Assembly: GCA_945947045.1 (NCBI GenBank)
Contig: CAMEXG010000067.1
Span: forward strand, 1 to 10,163
Length of the DNA: 10,163 bases
Reading direction: 5' to 3'
Source: an uncultured Spirochaetales bacterium
Lineage (GTDB): Bacteria; Spirochaetota; Spirochaetia; Sphaerochaetales; Sphaerochaetaceae
Each line of letters begins with the position of its first letter. Position 1 is the first letter of the stretch. A program made the translations under genes and the position numbers. A model generated the notes under the pieces. The model was given only the letters and a program-made list of their open reading frames with translations, ran no database searches and was not told where the DNA came from. This document shows positions 1-5,254 of the stretch, piece by piece.

Positions 1-1299
1 TTATCTTTCGTTAATTGGCTTGACTTCCCTAAGGGGAGAACCAGTATATACCTGTCTTGGTCTACCTATCTTCATATATTCGTCATGTCTCCACTCCAAG
101 TAGTGTGCAATCCAACCAGGAAGCCTACCCATGGCGAACATTACAGTATAGAGGTTCGCAGGTATTCCAAGCATACGGAAGGTGATGCCTGTATAGAAGT
201 CTACGTTGGGGTATAAGTGACGGGAGACGAAATACTCGTCGTGAGTAGCCTTCTCTTCAAGCTCCATTGCTATATCCAGAAGTGGATCCTTTTCATGAGT
301 GGTCTCCATAACCTCCAGACAGATTCTCTTGGCTATCTTTGCTCTCGGATCGAAAGTCTTATAGACACGATGGCCAAAGCCGCTGAGACGGAATGGATCG
401 TTTTTGTCTTTTGCTTTTCTTATCGCCTCGTCGATGCTCATCTTGTCATTCTTTATCTTTGAAAGCATATTCATGACTTCCATATTAGCTCCGCCATGCC
501 TTGGACCCCAGAGGGCGCAACAACCGGCAGCGACGGAGGCATAGAGGTTTGCTTCGCTGCTTCCTACAAGACGTACCGCCGTGGTAGAGCAGTTCTGTTC
601 GTGGTCTGCATGAAGGATCAATAACTTGTTGAGGGCATTTACATGGACGGGGTTCGGAGTATAACCGTTTACAGAAGTACGGAACATCATATTCAAAAAG
701 TTTTCGCAATATGAGTATTCATACTTCGGGTCGATGAACTCCAATCCATTCATCTGTCTATATGTGTAGGCTGCAATAGTTCTCATTTTTGAGAGAAGCC
801 TTGTTACTGTAAGGTCGATGTTTTCTTCAGGATCCCTCTCTTCAAGCTCCGGATAGAAGGCGGAAAGGGAAGCGACCATAGCTGTAAGAATACTCATTGG
901 ATGGGCATCGGACGGATAGTTTCTCAAGAACTGCTTCATGTTTACATGTAATAGGCTGTGCTTGTTCAAAAGCTGCATGTACTTGTTTCTTTCTTCAAGA
1001 TTAGGAAGGGTTCCCTTTACCATCAGGTATGCAACTTCGATGAAGTCGCACTTTGCAACCAGATCATCAAGGTCATAACCACGATATCTGAGGATACCTT
1101 TCTCTCCATCGATATAACAGATAGAAGACATACATGAACCAGTATTCATAAAGCCCGGATCGTAGGTGATGTATCCAGTCTCTTTTCTTAGACCGGAAAT
1201 ATCAATGCTTTTGGAACCCATGTTGTCATGGATAATGTCGGCGCTGAATTCATTTCCGTCTTCAAGGATGATCTTTGCTTTTTTGTTATCTACGGTCAT
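1..1299 (-). CDS. gltA: Citrate synthase (type II, hexameric class)
   Basis: Condenses acetyl-CoA with oxaloacetate to citrate in the cytoplasm, the entry step of the TCA cycle or of a partial route to 2-oxoglutarate and glutamate. The 432-aa protein is close to the usual length of the Gram-negative type II enzyme (E. coli about 427 aa). The active-site blocks are all present: LHADHEQN around residues 230-236, GPRHGGAN with catalytic His268, GFGHRVY with His310, and YPNVDFYTG with Asp367. This His/His/Asp triad has the spacing of the E. coli enzyme. The N-terminal 60 residues resemble the beta-domain of NADH-sensitive type II enzymes, but allostery cannot be read from sequence alone. The start is supported by AAGGAG (1307-1312) 7 nt upstream of the ATG. 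The stop codon lies at the window's first three bases, so the gene is complete. It is divergent from an ArsR-family gene, with interlocked promoters. Confidence 0.97.
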   Translation of the reverse strand: MTVDNKKAKIILEDGNEFSADIIHDNMGSKSIDISGLRKETGYITYDPGFMNTGSCMSSICYIDGEKGILRYRGYDLDDLVAKCDFIEVAYLMVKGTLPNLEERNKYMQLLNKHSLLHVNMKQFLRNYPSDAHPMSILTAMVASLSAFYPELEERDPEENIDLTVTRLLSKMRTIAAYTYRQMNGLEFIDPKYEYSYCENFLNMMFRTSVNGYTPNPVHVNALNKLLILHADHEQNCSTTAVRLVGSSEANLYASVAAGCCALWGPRHGGANMEVMNMLSKIKNDKMSIDEAIRKAKDKNDPFRLSGFGHRVYKTFDPRAKIAKRICLEVMETTHEKDPLLDIAMELEEKATHDEYFVSRHLYPNVDFYTGITFRMLGIPANLYTVMFAMGRLPGWIAHYLEWRHDEYMKIGRPRQVYTGSPLREVKPINER

Positions 1300-1306
1300 C
1301 TACACG

Positions 1307-1312
1307 CTCCTT
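1307..1312 (-). promoter_or_regulatory. Ribosome binding site of gltA
   Basis: On the minus strand this reads AAGGAG, 7 nt before the ATG at 1299. It fixes the citrate synthase start. Confidence 0.8.
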
Positions 1313-1314
1313 CT

Positions 1315-1343
1315 TTGATTTTTCCATTTAATTGCCCTATTAT
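1315..1343 (+). promoter_or_regulatory. Predicted promoter of the ArsR-family gene
   Basis: TTGATT (1315-1320) and TATTAT (1338-1343) are separated by 17 bp. The predicted start point is near 1350, giving a leader of under 20 nt. The -10 is shared, on the opposite strand, with the gltA -10. A 6-bp inverted repeat, TTTTCC (1320-1325) and GGAAAA (1356-1361), brackets the shared -10, but its arms are 30 bp apart and it may be fortuitous. No clear SmtB-type 12-2-12 operator was recognised. Confidence 0.5.
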
Positions 1344-1368
1344 ATAGAAAACTAAGGAAAAGTAACAA
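1339..1368 (-). promoter_or_regulatory. Predicted gltA promoter
   Basis: On the minus strand a perfect TATAAT -10 (1339-1344) follows a TTGTTA -35 (1363-1368) with an 18-bp spacer. Transcription would begin near 1332, giving a leader of about 33 nt. The -35 overlaps the first base of the divergent arsR start codon, and the -10 lies on the same bases as the predicted arsR -10. A repressor bound here would affect both genes. Assigned by consensus match only. Confidence 0.6.
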
Positions 1369-1679
1369 TGATGGAAGAAAAAGTAATCAGTGAAGAAGAA
1401 ATTGTTGATATGGCTGACTTTTTCAAAGTGTTCGGTGACCCCACAAGGCTCAGAATTCTCTTCGTATTATGGGAAAATGAAGAGTGCAATGTAGGGACTA
1501 TCAGTGAAAAAGTGAAAATGAGTCAATCTGCAGTGTCCCAACAGCTTAAGATTCTACGTTCTTCCAGACTTGTAAAGTTCAGGAAAGAGGGTAGAAGTAT
1601 TCTTTATCGCCTTTCAGATGAACACATTACAAAAATACTCCAGCTGGGACTGGAGCATTATGACGAACTACTTGGATGA
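1368..1679 (+). CDS. ArsR/SmtB-family winged-helix metalloregulator, predicted alpha-5 (Zn/Co-type) sensor
   Basis: A 103-aa DNA-binding repressor of the ArsR/SmtB family, which normally dimerises and leaves the DNA when metal binds. The fold is visible in order: alpha-1/2 with FKVFGDPTRLRIL (residues 19-31), a DNA-recognition helix around MSQSAVSQQLKIL (51-63), and the beta-wing KEGRSILYRLS (73-83). The terminal helix carries D84-x-H86-x10-H97-x2-E100, the same ligand pattern as the interfacial alpha-5 site of SmtB (Asp/His/His/Glu). The alpha-3 site of ArsR/CadC is degraded: only Cys40 is left in EECNVG. Metal sensing is therefore predicted to be of the Zn(II)/Co(II)/Ni(II) type, not arsenite. 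AAGGA (1354-1358) lies 9 nt before the first of two tandem ATG codons. No efflux pump or metal transporter is adjacent, so the targets are unknown. Likely targets are its own promoter and possibly gltA. Confidence 0.9.
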   Translation: MMEEKVISEEEIVDMADFFKVFGDPTRLRILFVLWENEECNVGTISEKVKMSQSAVSQQLKILRSSRLVKFRKEGRSILYRLSDEHITKILQLGLEHYDELLG

Positions 1680-2287
1680 GACCTCTTTATATCAATAAGC
1701 CTTTTTAAAGGGAGTCCTACTACGGTAGTCCAGTCTCCGTAAATACACTCTACAAGTCTCCATCCGTTCTTCTGGAGTCTGTACCCCCCGGCAGCTCCCT
1801 TCCATTCATCTCTATCCAGGTAGGATTCAATTTCCTCTTCACTTAAGGTCTTGAATAATACTTCAGCTTCATCACAAAAGAGGGTTACTCCGTATTCCTT
1901 TTCATATAGTGCACAGCCAGTCAAGACAGTCTGTCTTTTACCTGAAAGGAGTCTCAGAGTGTTTCGTGCGTCTTCTCTATCCTTCGGCTTACCTAACAGC
2001 CTGTTGTCGATATGGACAAGAGTGTCTGCACTGATAGCTGTGAGTGAAGGGGAGAAGGAAGGAGAAGAGATATATGCCTCCATCTTGGCTTTTGCATTAT
2101 TCTCCATCAAGGCTATGTAATCGGAACCAGCGTTGACCTCTTCAGTCTCAGGTACAAATACTGATACCTTGCTTCCTCCTATTTCAAGTAGTTTCTTTCT
2201 ATTAGGGGAAGAGGAGGCGAGAATGAGAGAAGGAAAGAGGGCGGAGAACTCTCTTTGTAGGGGTGTGGGCTCAACAATTTTCTCCAT
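1658..2287 (-). CDS. maf: Maf-family nucleoside triphosphate pyrophosphatase
   Basis: Maf proteins hydrolyse non-canonical or selected NTPs (dTTP/UTP in the YhdE branch, m7GTP in the YceF branch) to NMP and PPi, as house-cleaning enzymes linked to division arrest. The 209-aa protein shows LILASSSPNRKKLLE (residues 21-35), the catalytic-base block ISADTLV with Asp88, GKPKDREDA (99-107) with Lys100, LSGKRQTVLTG (114-124), and the C-terminal YGDWTTVVGLPL (183-194). The usual SPRR is SPNR here, so the first arginine is replaced. The substrate branch cannot be assigned. The start is supported by GGAGG (plus-strand 2294-2298) 6 nt upstream and lies inside the ABC-F gene (17-nt overlap), so the two are probably translationally coupled. 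The C-terminal Ser-rich tail (SHPSSSS) is encoded antisense to the end of the arsR gene. Confidence 0.93.
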   Translation of the reverse strand: MEKIVEPTPLQREFSALFPSLILASSSPNRKKLLEIGGSKVSVFVPETEEVNAGSDYIALMENNAKAKMEAYISSPSFSPSLTAISADTLVHIDNRLLGKPKDREDARNTLRLLSGKRQTVLTGCALYEKEYGVTLFCDEAEVLFKTLSEEEIESYLDRDEWKGAAGGYRLQKNGWRLVECIYGDWTTVVGLPLKRLIDIKRSHPSSSS

Positions 2288-4202
2288 TAAGCGCCTCCAG
2301 CTCTTCGCTCTTTTCCAGCCATAGCTCTTCTTTCTCTTCCAAAGCCTTCTCTTTTTCCTGTTTTTTATTCATAACGTATTTGATCTTTTCAGGGACAGAG
2401 TAGACCTCGCTCTTTTCTGTCTCCTTGGCCAATAGAGAGATGTCTTTTTCAATTGATTCTATCTCTTTGGAGATGGATTCCAGTTCTTTCTCAAGAGATC
2501 TTATTCTGTTTCTCTTGGCTTTCATTTCTTGATAGGAAGAGGCAGGCTTTTCTTCTACCTTTTCTTTTTCTTTACTTCGCTCTACCTTCCATTTAGCCTC
2601 TTTTTCTTCCAGTTTATTTTCAAAGTATTCGTATCCACCGGTAAAGAACTCAGGACCGTCCTGACTTATATAAAGAATTCTGGTGGCCAAGTTCTTTATA
2701 AAATGCTTGTCGTGGGATACAAAGATTACTGTTCCTTCATATTTCTTTATAGCCTCCAAAAGCATATCTTTGGCGTTGATGTCCAAGTGGTTGGTAGGTT
2801 CGTCAAGAAGGAGGAGGTTTGAAGGGTGGAGAAGAATCTTTAATAAAGCCAGTCGCGATTTTTCTCCTCCTGACAGTACTTTTACTTTCTTGAATACATC
2901 GTCATCTGAGAACAAGAAGGCTCCAAGCATATTCCTTAATCTCGGCTGGTCTTTTGTCTCCGCAACTGTCTCCAGCTCTTCTACAAGGTCGTTGTCTGGA
3001 TTAAGAGTCTTTTCTGTATCCTGTGCAAAGTAACCCTTTACGACTCCCGCTCCGTCTCTAACCAAACCTTTGTATTCCTTGTCTACTCCTGCAAGTATTC
3101 TCAACAGCGTGGATTTTCCCGCACCGTTACGACCTGTGATAGCCAGTCTTTCTCCCTTTGATACGAGAAAAGAGAAGTCTTTGTAGATAGTATTGTCTCC
3201 ATATTTTTTCTCCAGGTCCTCCACTACCATTACATCATTTCCTGAGTGGGGTGAAGGAGGAAAGGAGAAGTGTAGTTTCTTTAAGTGTCCCGGAACTTCA
3301 ATGGTTTCAATCTTCTCCATCATCTTTATTCTGGATTGGACTTGCTTGGCCTTAGTGGCTTTATATCTGAAGCGTTCGATAAACTCTTCAGTCTTTTCCA
3401 TCTCCTCTTCCTGCTTCTTTCTGGCTTTCTCCAGGGCCTCTATCTCCATTTCTCTGGTTTCAGTGTATTTTGTGTAGTTTCCAGCGTATCGGGTAAGCCT
3501 GCCGTTAAAAAGCTCGTAGACTTCTGTAACAAGATCATCGAGAAACTCTTGGTCATGGGATACTACCATCAAGCCTCCGTTAAAGCCCTTCAGATAAGCT
3601 TCAAGCCAAGTCATGGCCTCGATATCCAAGTAGTTGGTCGGTTCGTCTAAAAGAAGAAAATCCGGGTTTTCAACAAGAATTCTCGCCAGAGCTATTCTCA
3701 TCTGATATCCGCCGCTGAACTCTTTTGCCGGACGGGAAAAATCGGAGACTACAAAGCCAAGCCCCATAAGAATGGTTTCTATACGGGACTTGCGGTCCCA
3801 GTATCCGCTGTCTACAAGAGTTTCATGAAGCTCCGATAGTCTCTCCGCCGCATTCATGGCCTCTTTGCCGCCACTCCCAGTTCTCTCTTCACAGGTCTTT
3901 ATTTCATCCAGGATAGACTGGAATCTGGCATATCCTTCCTCCGCCGTATCGTATACGGACTTCTCTCCCAGAACAATGTCACTTTGGGGCAGGTAAGAGA
4001 TCCTGGCTCCTTTTGTAATGCTGACCCTTCTGCTGTCGCTTTGAATCACTCCTGTCAAAGCTTTTAAAAGAGTGGATTTGCCACAGCCATTGGCTCCGGC
4101 AAGGGCACATCTGGTTTTTTCGTTCATGTTGAACGATACGTCTCTAAGAATTTCTCTATCTGCAAAGGCGAGGGTTAGTTCCTGAACCTGTAGGTTTTTC
4201 AT
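2271..4202 (-). CDS. ABC-F family ATPase (ribosome-associated, duplicated ABC domains)
   Basis: A soluble protein with two ABC ATPase domains and no membrane segment. This is the ABC-F architecture (EttA/Uup/YheS/YdiF), whose members act on the ribosomal E site. In the 643-aa product, domain 1 has Walker A GANGCGKST (36-44), signature SGGYQ (163-167) and Walker B LLLDEP with Glu187. Domain 2 has GRNGAGKST (357-365), LSGGEK (443-448) and LLLLDEP with Glu468. The charged interdomain linker (about 248-303, with FRYKATKAKQVQSR) is the P-site-tRNA interaction motif of ABC-F proteins. A long charged coiled coil (about 532-637) closes the protein, as in Uup/YdiF/YheS-type members. The start at 4202 is chosen because GGAG (4209-4212) lies 6 nt upstream. 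The open frame continues 33 codons further to 4301 but that stretch is hydrophobic and unlike the family, and it covers the promoter. First gene of an operon with maf. Antibiotic-resistance versus housekeeping role cannot be decided. Confidence 0.93.
   Translation of the reverse strand: MKNLQVQELTLAFADREILRDVSFNMNEKTRCALAGANGCGKSTLLKALTGVIQSDSRRVSITKGARISYLPQSDIVLGEKSVYDTAEEGYARFQSILDEIKTCEERTGSGGKEAMNAAERLSELHETLVDSGYWDRKSRIETILMGLGFVVSDFSRPAKEFSGGYQMRIALARILVENPDFLLLDEPTNYLDIEAMTWLEAYLKGFNGGLMVVSHDQEFLDDLVTEVYELFNGRLTRYAGNYTKYTETREMEIEALEKARKKQEEEMEKTEEFIERFRYKATKAKQVQSRIKMMEKIETIEVPGHLKKLHFSFPPSPHSGNDVMVVEDLEKKYGDNTIYKDFSFLVSKGERLAITGRNGAGKSTLLRILAGVDKEYKGLVRDGAGVVKGYFAQDTEKTLNPDNDLVEELETVAETKDQPRLRNMLGAFLFSDDDVFKKVKVLSGGEKSRLALLKILLHPSNLLLLDEPTNHLDINAKDMLLEAIKKYEGTVIFVSHDKHFIKNLATRILYISQDGPEFFTGGYEYFENKLEEKEAKWKVERSKEKEKVEEKPASSYQEMKAKRNRIRSLEKELESISKEIESIEKDISLLAKETEKSEVYSVPEKIKYVMNKKQEKEKALEEKEELWLEKSEELEALNGENC
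2294..2298 (-). promoter_or_regulatory. Ribosome binding site of maf, inside the ABC-F gene
   Basis: Minus-strand GGAGG, 6 nt before the maf ATG (2287). It sits within the last codons of the ABC-F gene, so ribosomes finishing the upstream gene can reinitiate at maf. Confidence 0.75.
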
Positions 4203-4208
4203 TTTTTT

Positions 4209-4212
4209 CTCC
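4209..4212 (-). promoter_or_regulatory. Ribosome binding site deciding the ABC-F start
   Basis: Minus-strand GGAG with a 6-nt A-rich spacer before the ATG at 4202. It overlaps an earlier in-frame ATG at 4214, which has no good site of its own. This favours the 643-aa product. Confidence 0.7.
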
Positions 4213-4234
4213 ATTAAGAGTATAGAAAAAGGAA

Positions 4235-4262
4235 TTGAATTAAGGAAGATATTACATATAAA
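4235..4262 (+). promoter_or_regulatory. Candidate promoter of the response-regulator gene
   Basis: TTGAAT (4235-4240), a 16-bp spacer and TATAAA (4257-4262) would start transcription near 4269, giving a leader of about 80 nt. A perfect TTGACA occurs later at 4295-4300, but the nearest -10-like TATAAG (4324-4329) is 23 bp away, too far for a normal promoter. Confidence 0.35.
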
Positions 4263-4279
4263 GGGAATGGTTTGTTCAA
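4251..4279 (-). promoter_or_regulatory. Predicted promoter of the ABC-F/maf operon
   Basis: On the minus strand TTGAAC (4274-4279) and TGTAAT (4251-4256) are separated by 17 bp. The start point would be near 4244, leaving a leader of about 40 nt. Consensus match only. It overlaps the candidate promoter of the divergent response-regulator gene. Confidence 0.5.
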
Positions 4280-4336
4280 TTGTTTGATTTTGCCTTGACA
4301 ACTGGAGGTAATGAAAAGGAAAATATAAGTGGTTTT

Positions 4337-4341
4337 GGAGG
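4337..4341 (+). promoter_or_regulatory. Ribosome binding site deciding the response-regulator start
   Basis: GGAGG, 7 nt before the ATG at 4349. It excludes the 23-codon upstream extension of the open frame, which would begin at a TTG (4280) in promoter DNA. Confidence 0.8.
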
Positions 4342-4348
4342 TTTAGGA

Positions 4349-5155
4349 ATGACGATCATTACAGCTGATGATGAACCCTTGGCATTGGAGATGCTTACAG
4401 ATTTGGTTAAGACAGTTAAACCTGATGCAGATGTTTTCAGCTTTTCCCGGCCCCAGAAGATTGTTGAATGGATTAAGACAAATAAAGCTGACGTAGCTTT
4501 TTTGGATATCAGAATGAGAGGCATGACAGGCTTGGAGCTGGCTGAGGCCATTAAGACGAAGGCTCCGGAGACCAATATAATCTTTGTCACAGGTTATGAT
4601 GAGTATGCCCTCCCTGCAATGAGCCTACATGCTTCGGGATATGTCATGAAGCCTGTGTCCGAGGAAAAGATTAGAAAAGAACTGGAACATTTGAGATTCC
4701 CCGTAAAGGATGGAAGTAATATCCTTCTTACCGCCAAGTGTTTTGGTAACTTTGATGTCTTCGATACAAAAGGAAGTTTGATCAAGTTCGCCAGAAGTAA
4801 GAGTAAAGAGCTGCTCGCTTACCTTATATTAAGAGCCGGAGCAAGCTGTACAATCAGAGAGCTTGCAGGAATACTCTTTGAAGACAGCGAGTTTGACTCG
4901 TCACAGCAGGCATATATGCAGCAGATCATAACGGCAATGATGAAGAGCTTGAGAGAGGTAGGATCAGAAGCTGTGGTAATCCGCTCATATAACTCCCTGG
5001 CAGTGGATGCTTCCAAGATTGACTGCGACTACTACAAATTTAAACGTGGAGACAAGGCTGTATTGAAGAATTTCGAAGGGGAGTTCATGGCTCAGTATAG
5101 CTGGGCTGAATATGTCTCCGGCTATCTTGAAAGGTTTATAGATAGTAAAAATTAA
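4349..5155 (+). CDS. Orphan response regulator: REC domain plus SARP-like winged helix
   Basis: A 268-aa cytoplasmic two-component transcription regulator. The receiver domain (residues 1 to about 115) has the acidic pair Asp7/Asp8, the phospho-acceptor Asp53 in AFLDIRM, Thr81 in FVTGYDEYA and Lys101 in VMKPVS, so all phosphorelay residues are intact. The C-terminal part (about 128-225) begins CFGNFDVF and contains FARSKSKELLAYLI, the pattern of the SARP/OmpR-type winged helix. It is followed by YYKFKRGD and the EFMAQYSWAE segment that begins a bacterial transcriptional activation domain (BTAD). The protein stops about 20 residues later, so the BTAD is only a stub. No sensor kinase lies in the window. 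The ABC-F operon is divergent and aroDE lies downstream after 99 bp. Neither target is established. Confidence 0.9.
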   Translation: MTIITADDEPLALEMLTDLVKTVKPDADVFSFSRPQKIVEWIKTNKADVAFLDIRMRGMTGLELAEAIKTKAPETNIIFVTGYDEYALPAMSLHASGYVMKPVSEEKIRKELEHLRFPVKDGSNILLTAKCFGNFDVFDTKGSLIKFARSKSKELLAYLILRAGASCTIRELAGILFEDSEFDSSQQAYMQQIITAMMKSLREVGSEAVVIRSYNSLAVDASKIDCDYYKFKRGDKAVLKNFEGEFMAQYSWAEYVSGYLERFIDSKN

Positions 5156-5162
5156 AGATTTT

Positions 5163-5202
5163 TTGCATAATTTTCTATGAATATGCAATTTTTATGCATT
5201 GC
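5163..5202. repeat. AT-rich nested inverted repeats (weak terminator or operator)
   Basis: TTGCATA (5163-5169) and TATGCAA (5182-5188) form a perfect 7-bp inverted repeat with a 12-nt loop, followed by a run of five T. The second arm also belongs to another inverted repeat, GCAAT (5185-5189) and ATTGC (5198-5202), and the palindrome ATGCAT sits at 5194-5199. The hairpin has only two G-C pairs, so as an intrinsic terminator for the response-regulator gene it would be weak. Three related TGCAT/ATGCA half-sites could equally be a protein-binding array. Confidence 0.4.
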
Positions 5203-5206
5203 TATG

Positions 5207-5235
5207 TTGAACCTTTTCTCTTCAACTAATACAAT
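5207..5235 (+). promoter_or_regulatory. Predicted aroDE promoter with internal inverted repeat
   Basis: TTGAAC (5207-5212), a 17-bp spacer and TACAAT (5230-5235). The start point would fall near 5242, almost on the Shine-Dalgarno, so the leader would be only about 13 nt. A perfect 6-bp inverted repeat, GTTGAA (5206-5211) and TTCAAC (5221-5226) with a 9-nt gap, overlaps the -35 and spacer and could be an operator. Confidence 0.5.
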
Positions 5236-5241
5236 CTCCCC

Positions 5242-5248
5242 GGAGGAG
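5242..5248 (+). promoter_or_regulatory. Ribosome binding site deciding the aroDE TTG start
   Basis: GGAGGAG, 6 nt before TTG at 5255-5257. The strong site, and the immediate run into the conserved AroD N-terminus, support a TTG start. Confidence 0.8.
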
Positions 5249-5254
5249 TGAGTT

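Noticed and set aside
217..462. Plus-strand open frame inside gltA
   Set aside because: It is antisense to conserved citrate synthase coding sequence, with no ribosome site or recognisable domain. The same applies to the other long antisense frames across the ABC-F, aroDE and helicase genes.
2300..2600. Low-complexity pyrimidine-rich tracts on the plus strand
   Set aside because: These are the reverse complement of Lys/Glu-rich coiled-coil codons of the ABC-F C-terminus, not a separate repeat element.
4295..4300. Perfect TTGACA -35 hexamer
   Set aside because: No -10-like hexamer lies at 16-18 bp. The first candidate is 23 bp away.
4203..4301. Extended N-terminus of the ABC-F protein starting at 4301
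   Set aside because: The extra 33 residues are hydrophobic and unlike ABC-F N-termini, they cover the predicted promoter, and a good GGAG site points to the ATG at 4202.
4311..4328. Tiny leader ORF (MKRKI then stop) after a GGAGG at 4304-4308
   Set aside because: The spacing from GGAGG to ATG is only 2 nt and five codons can arise by chance. Nothing suggests attenuation.
4280..4348. TTG-initiated extension of the response regulator
   Set aside because: The receiver domain begins naturally at the ATG at 4349, which has GGAGG 7 nt upstream. The extension lies in the divergent promoter region.
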